64,000 nt of DNA from Pseudooceanicola atlanticus (GCF_000768315.1 NZ_AQQX01000003.1:1-64000), one strand, 5' to 3'; positions 15,408-24,247 are shown, counted from the stretch's first letter. The notes: generated by a model not told the origin, from the letters alone. Program-made: numbers and translations.

Positions 15408-15560
15408 ATGACAGGGGACAGCGGACAAGCCTCTGACGACAAACCCCGCTACTCGGCACGGGAGCTGACAGGCTCCGGCCAGACCGCCGAGATCGTGCTG
15501 GACGGCCAGATCTACACGCTGCGGATCACCCGCTCGGGCAAGCTGATCCTGACCAAGTAG
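15408..15560 (+). CDS. hemP: Hemin uptake protein HemP
   Basis: A short reading frame of 50 codons plus stop. Its C-terminus, IYTLRITRSGKLILTK, is the diagnostic end of HemP, after a YSAREL...VLDGQ block. HemP is a small cytoplasmic protein of haem-uptake loci, in some bacteria an activator of haem receptor genes. The ATG at 15408 follows the DUF2218 stop at 15405 almost directly; an in-frame ATG at 15393 overlapping that gene is the alternative. A strong terminator follows. Confidence 0.85.
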   Translation: MTGDSGQASDDKPRYSARELTGSGQTAEIVLDGQIYTLRITRSGKLILTK

Positions 15561-15598
15561 GCACAGCCGTTGGTGCCTGTTATTTCATCCCTGGACCT

Positions 15599-15634
15599 GG
15601 GGCCGCCGACAGCCATGTCGCCGGCCCCTTTTTT
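15599..15634 (+). terminator. Intrinsic terminator after hemP
   Basis: GGGGCCG-CCGACA pairs with TGTCG-CCGGCCCC around a short loop and is followed by six Ts. It ends the DUF2218-hemP transcript. Confidence 0.85.
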
Positions 15635-15663
15635 GTCCCGGATCGCCCTTGCCTGCGTGAAAC

Positions 15664-15697
15664 TTACGCCGTAATTATACAAAAACTTACGACGTAA
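15664..15697. promoter_or_regulatory. Double palindromic operator upstream of the TetR gene
   Basis: Two 11-bp near-identical palindromes, TTACGCCGTAA (15664-15674) and TTACGACGTAA (15687-15697), have centres 23 bp apart, about two helical turns. They end 16 bp before the TetR start codon. Such a pair is the expected autoregulatory site, bound by two dimers. Confidence 0.75.
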
Positions 15698-15713
15698 GCA
15701 CATCAGATCAATC

Positions 15714-16346
15714 ATGCCCAGAACACCCCTGTCCCGCGAACGCATCCTGTCCAAGGCCATGGAAATGGCCGATGCCGAGGGGCTGTCGGCCCTGTCGATG
15801 CGCAAGGTCGCCGCGCAGCTGGATGTGGAGGCGATGTCGCTCTACAACCACGTGAAAAACAAGGGCGACATGATCGACGGCATCACCGATCTGGTGGCCG
15901 GAGAGATCACCCTCCCGACCCCCGATTTCGACTGGAAGGGCGAGATGCGCGCCCGGTCGCAATCTGCTCACCGCGTGCTGATGCGCCACCCCTGGGCCGT
16001 ATCGGTCTTTGTCGAATCCGGCCTGCCCGGCCCCAACATGATGACCTATCTCGACGCCTCGCTGGGCTGCCTGATGGCCGTCGGTTTCACCCCGGTCCAG
16101 GCCGACTTGGCCCGCAACACGATCGACAACCACATCTACGGCTTCACCCGCCAGCAACTGGCCCGCCCGCGCCGCGCCCGCGACTTCAAACGCGTCGCCA
16201 AGGCCGAGGCAAAGGCGATCCCCAAGGACAGCTACCCTGCCCTGCACCGCCGCAGCCTCGCACTGGCCGACACCACCGCCGAGGAACGCGAAGATTTCGA
16301 TTTCGGCCTGACCCTGATCCTCGACGGCCTCGAAGCGCTGCTATGA
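15714..16346 (+). CDS. TetR/AcrR-family transcriptional regulator
   Basis: The 210-residue protein starts with a helix-turn-helix domain (about residues 8-55: ILSKAMEMADAEGLSALSMRKVAAQLDVEAMSLYNHV) like that of the TetR_C subgroup, followed by a helical ligand-binding domain. The paired palindromes just upstream are its likely operator, so it probably represses itself. Its stop overlaps the next gene by 4 bp. The effector and other targets are unknown. Confidence 0.88.
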   Translation: MPRTPLSRERILSKAMEMADAEGLSALSMRKVAAQLDVEAMSLYNHVKNKGDMIDGITDLVAGEITLPTPDFDWKGEMRARSQSAHRVLMRHPWAVSVFVESGLPGPNMMTYLDASLGCLMAVGFTPVQADLARNTIDNHIYGFTRQQLARPRRARDFKRVAKAEAKAIPKDSYPALHRRSLALADTTAEEREDFDFGLTLILDGLEALL

Positions 16347-16675
16347 GCGGCGCGCCCCTCACCTCGATCCGCAATATCGGCCCGGCCATGGCGCAGGAGA
16401 TGCAGCGCGCCGGTTTCCGTGATGCCGACCACTTGCGCGACCTTGGCGCCGATGCGGCCTATGCGCGGATGATCGACACCGGCACGCGCCCCCATTTCAT
16501 CGGCTATTACGCCCTTGTCATGGGGCTTCATGGGCGACCCTGGAACGATTGCCAGGGGGATGAAAAGACCCGGTTGCGCGCCAGCTTCGACGCGCTTTGC
16601 GCCGCAAGAAAGACCCCCGACAACAGCGCGATAGAGGCAGAGCTCGACAAGCTCGGGCTGGGCCTGCGGCGCTGA
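16343..16675 (+). CDS. TfoX C-terminal domain protein
   Basis: A 110-residue protein made essentially of a TfoX/Sxy C-terminal domain: LTSIRNIGPAMAQEMQRAGF (residues 6-25) is a helix-hairpin-helix-like start, and YYALVMGLHGRPWNDC is a family block. Stand-alone domains of this type are common in alphaproteobacteria; a role in competence is not implied. Its ATG overlaps the TetR stop, so the pair is translationally coupled and likely shares the palindromic operator. Confidence 0.8.
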   Translation: MSGAPLTSIRNIGPAMAQEMQRAGFRDADHLRDLGADAAYARMIDTGTRPHFIGYYALVMGLHGRPWNDCQGDEKTRLRASFDALCAARKTPDNSAIEAELDKLGLGLRR

Positions 16676-16735
16676 TCGGGGAACATTTTACCCCCTGTCC
16701 CTGTTGACCCCGCAACCGGATCGAAAGGACAGACC

Positions 16736-16909
16736 ATGGATATTCTCCGCATTCTCATCGCCATTTTCATCCCGCCCTTGGGCGTCTTTCTGCAGGTCGG
16801 TCTTGGCGGCGCCTTCTGGCTGAACCTGCTGCTGACGATCCTGGGCTACATCCCCGGCATCGTGCACGCCCTCTACATCATCCTGTCGCGCGGGCCCGAA
16901 CACGCATGA
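16736..16909 (+). CDS. YqaE/Pmp3-family small membrane protein
   Basis: A 57-residue protein with two hydrophobic helices: ILIAIFIPPLGVFLQVGLG, then FWLNLLLTILGYIPGIVHALYII. The IPPLGVFLQ and GYIPGIVHALY blocks are diagnostic of the Pmp3/YqaE family, linked to membrane potential and stress in some organisms. ATG 16736 has AAAGGAC upstream. Its stop overlaps the next start by 4 bp. Confidence 0.88.
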   Translation: MDILRILIAIFIPPLGVFLQVGLGGAFWLNLLLTILGYIPGIVHALYIILSRGPEHA

Positions 16910-17316
16910 CCCTCGATGATCACGCACGATTTGCGCGTCTGGAACGGCTGGAGCGTCTGGCCAACACGATGGACAGCGCGGTCCGGATCCCCGGCACGGG
17001 GATCCGGCTTGGCCTCGATTCCATCGTCGGCATCATCCCCGGCATCGGCGACCTGCTGACTGCCGGCCCCTCCGCCTACATCGTGTCCGAGGCGCATAAC
17101 CTCGGCCTGCCGCGCCGCACGCTGGCGCGGATGGGCCTCAATATCGGGGTCGACTGGCTGATCGGCACCGTGCCGCTGATCGGTGACATCTTCGACATCG
17201 GCTGGAAGGCGAACCTGCGCAACGTCGCGCTGATCCGCCAGCATCTCGAACGCGGCACCCTCCCTGCGGACACGAAAAAGGCCGCACCGGGAACGGCGCG
17301 GCCTTCGATCGGTTGA
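16906..17316 (+). CDS. DUF4112 membrane protein
   Basis: The 136-residue protein has the DUF4112 features: LANTMDSAVRIPGTGIRLGLDSIVGIIPGIGD (about residues 18-49) and WLIGTVPLIGDIFDIGWKANLRN (about residues 83-105), two hydrophobic stretches around conserved Gly/Asp turns. The function is unknown. It overlaps the Pmp3-like gene and was probably co-transcribed with it. A terminator for the converging ndk gene lies inside its last codons. Confidence 0.82.
   Translation: MTLDDHARFARLERLERLANTMDSAVRIPGTGIRLGLDSIVGIIPGIGDLLTAGPSAYIVSEAHNLGLPRRTLARMGLNIGVDWLIGTVPLIGDIFDIGWKANLRNVALIRQHLERGTLPADTKKAAPGTARPSIG
17275..17305 (-). terminator. Intrinsic terminator of ndk
   Basis: On the minus strand GGCCGC and GCGGCC flank a GC-rich loop and are followed by five Ts. 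The hairpin lies about 25 bp beyond the ndk stop and inside the 3' end of the converging DUF4112 gene, so the same bases serve as codons on the other strand. Confidence 0.6.
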
Positions 17317-17327
17317 CGCGGGTTGGC

Positions 17328-17750
17328 TTAGCCGACCAGCTCGAGGCCCGAGAAGAAGTAGGCGATCTCGACAGCGGCGGTTTCCGGCGCGTCGGAGCCG
17401 TGGACGGAGTTTTCGCCAACGGATTCAGCGAATTCGGCGCGGATGGTGCCAGCGGCTGCTTCGGACGGGTTGGTGGCGCCCATCACTTCGCGGTTCTTGG
17501 CGATTGCGCCTTCGCCTTCCAGAACCTGCACGACGACCGGCTCGGACGCCATGAATTCGCACAGTTCGTCGTAGAACGGACGCTCGGCATGCACGGCATA
17601 GAAGACGCCGGCCTGTGCCTTGGTCAGGTGGATCCGCTTCTGGGCGACGATGCGCAGGCCGGCATCTTCGAACTTGGCGTTGATCTTGCCGGTCAGGTTG
17701 CGGCGGGTGGCGTCGGGCTTGATGATGGACAGGGTGCGTTCGGTAGCCAT
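17328..17750 (-). CDS. ndk: Nucleoside diphosphate kinase
   Basis: The enzyme transfers the gamma-phosphate of ATP to nucleoside diphosphates through a phosphohistidine. At 140 residues it has the standard length. It begins [17 protein letters not shown], and the active-site block [13 protein letters not shown] (about residues 113-125) contains the catalytic His. The start at 17750 matches the family start; the frame stays open upstream without conservation. Confidence 0.97.
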   Translation of the reverse strand: MATERTLSIIKPDATRRNLTGKINAKFEDAGLRIVAQKRIHLTKAQAGVFYAVHAERPFYDELCEFMASEPVVVQVLEGEGAIAKNREVMGATNPSEAAAGTIRAEFAESVGENSVHGSDAPETAAVEIAYFFSGLELVG

Positions 17751-17898
17751 GTGCGTCGTCTCTCTTTCAAAGGCGGAGCCTGCGGGCTCCAGATAAAATC
17801 CGCGCCCGCGTATCACGCGGTCGTCACTTTGAAAAGCCACCATTCGATGACAGCCCGCGCCCGCGTGCCGCGCCCCCCGGGGTTGAGCCACGGCGCCA

Positions 17899-18405
17899 TT
17901 GACGTTAGAGAACCCCGTCTTGAACCCGGAGTGCAACAGCGTGTTCGCAAAAATCTGGACCGACTACATTGCGCCCCTTCTCGGGCGCCCACCCCGCTTC
18001 CAGGCGGCAGCCCTGTGCTATCGTTACGGCGATGCGGGGCTCGAAGTGCTGCTGATCACCTCCCGCACGACCAAGCGCTGGATCCTGCCCAAGGGCTGGC
18101 CCAAACCCGGCACGGATGCCGGTGGCACCGCGCTGGAAGAAGCATGGGAAGAGGCCGGGATCAAGCCACGCGGCGGTCGCCCCCGCAAGATCGGCCGCTA
18201 CCGCTATGACAAGGTGCTGAGCGGTGGCCTGCCGGCCGCGACCGATGTCGATGTCTACGCGATCAACGTCGAAAAGCTCTATGACGACTTCCCCGAGGTC
18301 GGCCAACGCGATCGCCGCTGGTTCACCCCGCAGGAGGCGGCAGAGCTGGTCGATGAAGAAACGCTCCGCGATCTGCTGCTGACCCTCCCCGCCGATCTCG
18401 CCTGA
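17899..18405 (+). CDS. NUDIX hydrolase
   Basis: This 168-residue protein contains the Nudix box [18 protein letters not shown] (about residues 71-88), which binds the metal and cleaves a diphosphate linkage. [11 protein letters not shown] directly before it is typical of the diphosphoinositol/diadenosine polyphosphate-type subfamily. A likely substrate is diadenosine polyphosphate or a related compound, but this is family-level only. The start is uncertain: TTG 17899 gives the longest frame and later TTG/GTG codons are possible. It diverges from ndk. Confidence 0.82.
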   Translation: MTLENPVLNPECNSVFAKIWTDYIAPLLGRPPRFQAAALCYRYGDAGLEVLLITSRTTKRWILPKGWPKPGTDAGGTALEEAWEEAGIKPRGGRPRKIGRYRYDKVLSGGLPAATDVDVYAINVEKLYDDFPEVGQRDRRWFTPQEAAELVDEETLRDLLLTLPADLA

Positions 18406-18440
18406 TCGCGCTGCCCGCGCCCTCACAGAAAGACCGACCC

Positions 18441-19922
18441 GTGCCGCAGGACACCCCCACCAATCGCTGGAAGACGCTGGACCAGGACCTCAACCGGCTG
18501 TCCCGGCTCGAAGCGGCCTCCATGTACGCTTCCCGCCCCCTCGTGGGCGTCGGCGCGTCGCTGGTCTTCGTCACCCTCGCCGCCCTTGCTGCCGCGATCT
18601 TCACCGGCGGCGAACCGCAAAGCCTCGCGGTGATCGTGGCGGCGGCCTTCGGCGCCTACATGGCACTGAACATCGGGGCCAATGACGTCGCCAACAACAT
18701 GGGACCCGCCGTCGGCGCCAAGGCGCTGTCGATGCTGGGCGCCATCGCCATCGCCGCGATCTTCGAAAGCGCAGGCGCGCTGCTGGCGGGCGGTGACGTC
18801 GTCGCCACGATCTCCAAGGGGATCATCGACCCCGCAGGCTTCACAGATGTGCGCATGTTCATCCGCGCGATGATGGCCGCGCTGCTGTCGGCGGCGATCT
18901 GGGTGAATATCGCGACCTGGGTCGGGGCGCCGGTTTCAACCACCCACTCCGTCGTGGGCGGCGTCATGGGGGCCGGCATCGCCGCGGCGGGCCTTGCCAC
19001 CGTCGACTGGGGCACGATGGGTGCCATCGCCGCCAGCTGGGTGATCTCGCCGCTGCTGGGGGGCGTGATCGCCGCCGCCGTGCTGGCCTTCATCAAGTGG
19101 CGCATCATCTACGTCGAGGACAAGATCGCCGCCGCCCGCACCTGGGTGCCCGTGCTGATCGGCCTGATGACCGCCGCCTTCGCCGCCTATCTCGCGCTCA
19201 AGGGGCTCAAGCGGATCATCAAGATCGACATGACCGACGCGCTGCTGATCGGCGCCGTGGCAGGCATTGCCTTGGGCGCGCTGTCTGCCCCGCTGATCCG
19301 CCGCCAATCCGAGGGGCTCGAGAACCGCAACCGCTCGCTCAAGGTGCTGTTCCGCATCCCGCTCGTCGTCTCTGCCGCGTTGCTGTCCTTCGCCCATGGC
19401 GCCAATGACGTGGCCAACGCCGTCGGGCCGCTCGCAGCTGTCGTCTATGCCCAGCAATCCGCCGGTGTCGCCGGCGAGGTGTCGATCCCGCTCTGGGTCA
19501 TGATCATCGGCGCGCTCGGTATTTCCTTCGGCCTCGTCTTCTTCGGGCCCAAGCTGATTGGCATGGTCGGCAGCCAGATCACCAAGCTGAACCCAATGCG
19601 CGCCTATTGCGTCGCGATCTCGGCCGCGATCACCGTCATCGCCGCATCGTGGCTGGGGCTGCCGGTTTCCTCGACCCATATCGCCGTGGGCGGTGTCTTC
19701 GGGGTCGGGTTCTTCCGCGAATGGCACGCCGCACGCCGGGCGCGGAAATTCCAGGCGGGTCAGCCGCCCGCCATCCGCTTGCCCGGCCAGGAACGCGCCC
19801 GTCGGAAACTGGTCCGGCGCTCGCATTTCCTGACCATCATCGCGGCCTGGGTCATCACCGTGCCCGCCGCGGCCCTGTTGTCGGCGGGCTGCTTCGCCCT
19901 GCTGCACGGGCTGGGCTTCTGA
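18441..19922 (+). CDS. pit: Inorganic phosphate transporter (Pit family)
   Basis: The 493-residue membrane protein has two PHO-4-type repeats, each with the signature GANDVANNMGPAVGAKAL (about residue 78) and GANDVANAVGPLAA (about residue 318), and about ten helices. Pit carriers take up metal-phosphate with protons. The cytoplasmic loop near residues 235-305 links the halves. It starts with GTG at 18441. An N-terminal cytoplasmic extension of about 30 residues precedes the first helix. Confidence 0.93.
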   Translation: MPQDTPTNRWKTLDQDLNRLSRLEAASMYASRPLVGVGASLVFVTLAALAAAIFTGGEPQSLAVIVAAAFGAYMALNIGANDVANNMGPAVGAKALSMLGAIAIAAIFESAGALLAGGDVVATISKGIIDPAGFTDVRMFIRAMMAALLSAAIWVNIATWVGAPVSTTHSVVGGVMGAGIAAAGLATVDWGTMGAIAASWVISPLLGGVIAAAVLAFIKWRIIYVEDKIAAARTWVPVLIGLMTAAFAAYLALKGLKRIIKIDMTDALLIGAVAGIALGALSAPLIRRQSEGLENRNRSLKVLFRIPLVVSAALLSFAHGANDVANAVGPLAAVVYAQQSAGVAGEVSIPLWVMIIGALGISFGLVFFGPKLIGMVGSQITKLNPMRAYCVAISAAITVIAASWLGLPVSSTHIAVGGVFGVGFFREWHAARRARKFQAGQPPAIRLPGQERARRKLVRRSHFLTIIAAWVITVPAAALLSAGCFALLHGLGF

Positions 19923-19936
19923 TCGCCGACACAAGC

Positions 19937-19956
19937 GGCGCCCCGACCGGGGCGCC
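19937..19956 (+). terminator. GC-rich hairpin after pit
   Basis: A perfect 8-bp stem, GGCGCCCC/GGGGCGCC, with a 4-nt loop lies 15 bp after the pit stop. It lacks a T run, so termination activity is uncertain. Confidence 0.35.
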
Positions 19957-20055
19957 CCCTGCGGCACACACGATCCGGACAAAAGCGCCCGGCCCACTTG
20001 GCACTGGCACAAACGCCTCTGGCCCCCGCCCGAACCCTCTGCTACGTCGCGCCTC

Positions 20056-21912
20056 ATGCTGCGCATTCAGAACATATCTTTCGCCATGGCCGGCCGTCCC
20101 CTGATCGAGGACGCCTCCGTCACCATCCCCGAAGGCCACAAGGTCGGCATCGTCGGGCGCAACGGCGCCGGCAAGACCACCCTGTTCAAGCTGATCCGCG
20201 GCGAATATCCCGTCGATACAGGCTCCATCTCCATGCCCGAACGCGCCCGCATCGGCGGCGTCGCGCAGGAGGTGCCGGGCAACGAGGTCTCGCTTCTCGA
20301 TACCGTTCTGGCCGCCGATACCGAACGCGCCGGGCTGATGGCCGAGGCGGAAACCGCCACCGATGCCACCCGCATCGCCGACATCCAGACCCGCCTCGCC
20401 GATATCGACGCCTGGTCCGCCGAGGGCCGCGCCAGCGCGATCCTCAAGGGCCTGGGCTTTTCCGAAGCCGAACAGCACATGCCCTGCTCGGCCTTCTCCG
20501 GCGGCTGGCGGATGCGTGTGGCGCTGGCGGGGGTGCTGTTCTCGCAGCCCGATATCCTGCTGCTCGACGAACCGACCAACTACCTCGACCTCGAGGGCGC
20601 GCTCTGGCTGGAAAGCTACCTGCAGCGCTACCCCCATACCGTGCTGATCATCTCGCACGATCGCGGGCTGCTGAACCGGGCCGTGGGCGCGATCCTGCAT
20701 CTCGATGACCGCAAGCTGACGCTCTATTCCGGCCCCTACGACCAGTTCGCCCGCCAGCGCGCCGAACGCCGTGCCGTCATGGTCGCCGAGGCCCGCAAGC
20801 AGGAGGCCCGCCGCGCCCACCTGCAAAGCTTCGTTGACCGGTTCAAGGCCAAGGCCTCCAAGGCGAAACAGGCGCAATCCCGCGTCAAGATGCTGGAAAA
20901 GATGGAAAAGATCACGCCGCCCGAAGAGGCCGCGCGCACCGTCTTCTCCTTCCCCGAACCCGAGGAACTGTCGCCCCCCATCATCCGGATCGAGGATGGG
21001 GTCACCGGGTATGGCGACAAGGTCGTCCTGCGGCGTCTGAACCTGCGCATCGACCAGGATGACCGCATCGCCCTGCTGGGCCGCAATGGCGAGGGCAAGT
21101 CGACCCTGGCCAAGGTCCTGTCCGACCGACTGGCCCTGATGGAGGGCAAGATCACCCGGTCGTCCAAGCTGCGCATCGGGTTCTTTGCCCAGCACCAGGT
21201 GGATGAACTGCATATCGACGAAACGCCGCTCCAGCACATCCAGCGCGAACGCCCGAACGAGGCGCCGGCCCGGCTGCGCGCCCGTCTCGCCGGGTTCGGC
21301 CTGATGGCGGAGCAGGTGGAAACCGAGGTCGGCCGCCTCTCCGGCGGCCAGAAGGCGCGGCTGTCGCTGCTGCTGGCCACGCTCGACGCGCCGCATCTGC
21401 TGATCCTCGACGAACCGACCAACCACCTCGACATCGAAAGCCGCGAGGCCCTGGTCGAGGCGCTGACCGCCTATTCCGGTGCCGTGGTGCTGGTCTCGCA
21501 CGACATGCATCTTCTCAGCCTGGTCGCGGACCGGCTCTGGCTCGTGAAGGATGGCAACGTGTCCTCCTTCGACGAGGATCTGGAGGCCTATCGCGCCTTC
21601 CTTCTGAACCAGAACAAGCCCTCCGAAGACGCTGATAAGAAAAAGGAAAAACCCAAGCCCAAGCGTGCCTCCCGCGATCAGATCCTGGCCCTGCGCGCAG
21701 AGGTCCGCAAATGCGAGGAACGCCTGCAGAAGCTTCAGGAGATGGCCGACAAGCTGTCGAAAAAGCTGGCCGATCCCACGCTCTACGAACAGGAACGGAT
21801 CGGAGAGCTCGAGGTCTGGAACAAGAAATATGCCGAGGTGTCAGAGGCCATCGAACGTGCCGAAACCCTCTGGATGCAGGCCGAGGAAAAGCTGGAAACC
21901 GCGCAGGCCTAG
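20056..21912 (+). CDS. ABC-F family ATPase
   Basis: A 618-residue soluble protein with two ABC cassettes and no membrane part. Cassette 1 has GRNGAGKTT (about residue 34), FSGGWRMR and LLLDEPTNYLD. Cassette 2 has GRNGEGKST (about residue 346), LSGGQKARL and LILDEPTNHLD. A charged linker between them and a Lys-rich coiled-coil tail (from about residue 525) fit the Uup/YheS-type branch, whose members act on ribosomes. It converges with the following minus-strand gene, overlapping it by 4 bp. Confidence 0.92.
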   Translation: MLRIQNISFAMAGRPLIEDASVTIPEGHKVGIVGRNGAGKTTLFKLIRGEYPVDTGSISMPERARIGGVAQEVPGNEVSLLDTVLAADTERAGLMAEAETATDATRIADIQTRLADIDAWSAEGRASAILKGLGFSEAEQHMPCSAFSGGWRMRVALAGVLFSQPDILLLDEPTNYLDLEGALWLESYLQRYPHTVLIISHDRGLLNRAVGAILHLDDRKLTLYSGPYDQFARQRAERRAVMVAEARKQEARRAHLQSFVDRFKAKASKAKQAQSRVKMLEKMEKITPPEEAARTVFSFPEPEELSPPIIRIEDGVTGYGDKVVLRRLNLRIDQDDRIALLGRNGEGKSTLAKVLSDRLALMEGKITRSSKLRIGFFAQHQVDELHIDETPLQHIQRERPNEAPARLRARLAGFGLMAEQVETEVGRLSGGQKARLSLLLATLDAPHLLILDEPTNHLDIESREALVEALTAYSGAVVLVSHDMHLLSLVADRLWLVKDGNVSSFDEDLEAYRAFLLNQNKPSEDADKKKEKPKPKRASRDQILALRAEVRKCEERLQKLQEMADKLSKKLADPTLYEQERIGELEVWNKKYAEVSEAIERAETLWMQAEEKLETAQA

Positions 21913-22382
21913 ACCGCCTGGTCCACCGGCATCAGCGGTTTGACCTCGGGCAGGATCTCCTCGAGGTACTCGATTGTCTTCAAACGGAATTTCCGCGCCT
22001 TCACCTCAGCGGGCAAGCGGCTGAGCCAGTGGGAATTCTGGTTTCGGAACTCGCTGACCGACCCGTCGGGCCAGACATGGCGGCGCGGCAGCATCAGCGG
22101 CCGGAACACGTCGATCATGTGCTGCACCTCGTGGACCGACGCGAACCGGAAGGTGAAGTCGTCGATTTCGACCCACAGCATCGGATAGCCCTCCGCCACC
22201 CGGTGCGATGAGGGCATCAGGACATTGTAGCTCATCGGGGACGCCTGCCGCGTGGCCGAATAGGTGATCCAATAGCGTTTCACATCAATCGCCGGTTTGC
22301 TTTCAATGCCATAGGCAGACTCAATCCTGCCCCAGAGCCTCCGCGCAACCTGCAACTGAACGTGTTGGTTCATCTTGCTCAC
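21909..22382 (-). CDS. Conserved hypothetical protein
   Basis: I do not recognise this 157-residue protein. It has no signal peptide or membrane helix and a mixed alpha/beta composition with many aromatic residues (VKRYWITYSATRQ, GYPMLWVEIDDFTFRFASVHEVQHMID). Codon usage matches its neighbours. It is a single-gene unit ending tail-to-tail with the ABC-F gene. Confidence 0.65.
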   Translation of the reverse strand: MSKMNQHVQLQVARRLWGRIESAYGIESKPAIDVKRYWITYSATRQASPMSYNVLMPSSHRVAEGYPMLWVEIDDFTFRFASVHEVQHMIDVFRPLMLPRRHVWPDGSVSEFRNQNSHWLSRLPAEVKARKFRLKTIEYLEEILPEVKPLMPVDQAV

Positions 22383-22530
22383 AAATCCTTATGGACGCGT
22401 CATTATTCAGCATCCGGCAACAATCGATTTACCCGAAGATGGTTAACATCCCGTCGCCCCCGGCACGGCGGGCAGAGCGCCATGCAAAACAGGGCTTTTC
22501 CTTTGCGCCGCCGCGTGGTCCAAACACCCC

Positions 22531-23154
22531 ATGGATACCGGATTTCTCATCACTGCCTTCGTCACGCTTTTCGTGATCATCGACCCGGTCGGCCTGACCC
22601 CGCTTTTCGCCGCGCTGACCCAGGGCCAGTCCGCCCGCCAGCGCCGCGCGATCGCCATCCGCTCCTGCGGGATCGCCCTCGGGCTGCTGATCCTCTTTAC
22701 CCTGCTGGGCGAGGCCGTGATGGGCTTTGTCGGAATCTCCATGCCCGCGTTCCGGATCGCCGGTGGCATCCTGCTGTTCCTGACCGCGCTGGAAATGCTG
22801 TTCGAACGCCGCTCCAAGCGCCGCGAAAGCCAGACGGAACAGGCCGAAGAGGACCTGCCGGACCCGTCCGTCTTCCCGCTGGCCACGCCCCTGATCGCCG
22901 GCCCTGGCGCCATCGCCACGGTGATCCTGCTGGCCGGCCGGCAATCCGATCCGCTGGGCATTGCGCTGGTCGTGGGCGTGGTCGCGGCCGTGCTGCTGGT
23001 GGTCTTTTCCTTCTTTCTGACCGCGACACTGCTGGAGCGCATCCTGGGCCGCACCGGCATCAACGTGGTCACCCGCATCCTCGGCATGCTGCTCGCGGCA
23101 TTGTCAGTGCAATTTGTCCTCGACGGGCTCAAGGATTTCGGTCTGGCCGGGTGA
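22531..23154 (+). CDS. MarC-family integral membrane protein
   Basis: A 207-residue protein with about six hydrophobic helices. It starts FVTLFVIIDPVGLTPLFAALT and later has PLATPLIAGPGAIATVILLA (near residue 117), both MarC-family hallmarks. The transported substrate of this family is unknown, and the old link to multiple antibiotic resistance has not held up. It is followed 31 bp later by the retropepsin gene. Confidence 0.92.
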   Translation: MDTGFLITAFVTLFVIIDPVGLTPLFAALTQGQSARQRRAIAIRSCGIALGLLILFTLLGEAVMGFVGISMPAFRIAGGILLFLTALEMLFERRSKRRESQTEQAEEDLPDPSVFPLATPLIAGPGAIATVILLAGRQSDPLGIALVVGVVAAVLLVVFSFFLTATLLERILGRTGINVVTRILGMLLAALSVQFVLDGLKDFGLAG

Positions 23155-23185
23155 CGGGCCTGAACCGCGGCCCTATATCTTTCTC

Positions 23186-23764
23186 ATGGATACGAATTCT
23201 TGGATGAACCTCGCATACCTCGTCCTGCTCGGCGGTGCCCTGGGCGGTTGGGTGATCTACCAGAACCGGGGCCGGATGAACCAGATGATGCAAGGTGCCG
23301 TCGCCTGGGGCCTGATCTTCATCGGTGTCGTCGCCGCGATCGGGCTCTGGGGTGACATCCGGCAATCCGTCGCCCCCCGCCAGGCCGTCCTCCAGGGCGG
23401 AGAGATCACCGTCCCCCAATCCCCTGACGGCCATTACTACCTGACCGCCGAGGTCAATGGCGAACCGCTGCGCTTCATGGTGGATACCGGGGCCAGCGAC
23501 ATCGTCCTGACCCGTGCAGATGCCGCGCGGGTCGGCATCACCGAAGACGACATCGTCTTTTCGGGCCGCGCCCTCAGCGCGAACGGAGAGGTGCGCATCG
23601 CGCCTGTCCGCCTCGACAGCGTCGCGCTTGGCCCCGTCGTGGCACAGGGCGTCCGCGCTATGGTCAATGACGGAGAGATGCGCCAATCCCTCATGGGGAT
23701 GAGCTATCTCCAGACCTTTTCCAAGATCGAGATCGGCGACGGCGCCCTGCTTCTGAAACCCTAG
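23186..23764 (+). CDS. Membrane-anchored retropepsin-like aspartic protease (TIGR02281 type)
   Basis: The 192-residue protein has two N-terminal membrane segments (about residues 5-22 and 37-55) and a single-lobe aspartic protease domain with the catalytic triplet DTGAS (FMVDTGASDIVLT, about residue 100). One lobe means it must dimerise to be active. Substrates are unknown. The start at 23186 removes an upstream extension that overlaps marC. It ends 4 bp into the converging holC gene. Confidence 0.87.
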   Translation: MDTNSWMNLAYLVLLGGALGGWVIYQNRGRMNQMMQGAVAWGLIFIGVVAAIGLWGDIRQSVAPRQAVLQGGEITVPQSPDGHYYLTAEVNGEPLRFMVDTGASDIVLTRADAARVGITEDDIVFSGRALSANGEVRIAPVRLDSVALGPVVAQGVRAMVNDGEMRQSLMGMSYLQTFSKIEIGDGALLLKP

Positions 23765-24231
23765 GCGTCCTTCGCGGCGCTTTCGGCCTTCATTTCCCAG
23801 CGGCCCCCGGCCTCGGACCAGTATTTCGCACCGCATCCGGCATCGACCAGCGTCCTCCACTGCACCCGCGCACGTTGCAACGCGTCGTGGTCATTGCCGT
23901 CGAACAGCACGCAGACCCGCTCCATCGCCCTGACCTCCTCCGGGGTCAGTTCGGCCCCGTCGATGGTCATCAGGCAGGCCGGGTCGTTGGCGGCGGCCCC
24001 GGTGGTCAGCAGGATCGGTTGCAGCGCATCGTGTTCGCCGCCCGCCAGGCCATGGGGCAGGAAGTCCTCCTCCGGCCCCAGCCACAGCTTTTCATCCAGC
24101 CAGGCCAGACGGTCGGGCTGGCCACCGCGCACGGTGATCCGCCAGCCCGCGCCGCGCGCCTTGCCCAGAAGCATGGGCAAGGTCTGGTCCACGGCGGACA
24201 TGGTCAGGTGGTAGAAATAGGCCTCTCCCAC
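23761..24231 (-). CDS. holC: DNA polymerase III chi subunit
   Basis: The 156-residue protein starts AYFYHLTMSAVDQTLPMLLGKA and carries the DRLAWLDEKLW, EDFLPHG and CVLFDGND blocks of HolC, which bridges the clamp loader and single-strand-binding protein. Its place just after pepA is the common arrangement in alphaproteobacteria. Confidence 0.92.
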   Translation of the reverse strand: MGEAYFYHLTMSAVDQTLPMLLGKARGAGWRITVRGGQPDRLAWLDEKLWLGPEEDFLPHGLAGGEHDALQPILLTTGAAANDPACLMTIDGAELTPEEVRAMERVCVLFDGNDHDALQRARVQWRTLVDAGCGAKYWSEAGGRWEMKAESAAKDA

Positions 24232-24247
24232 GGCGTGGCCTCCGGTC

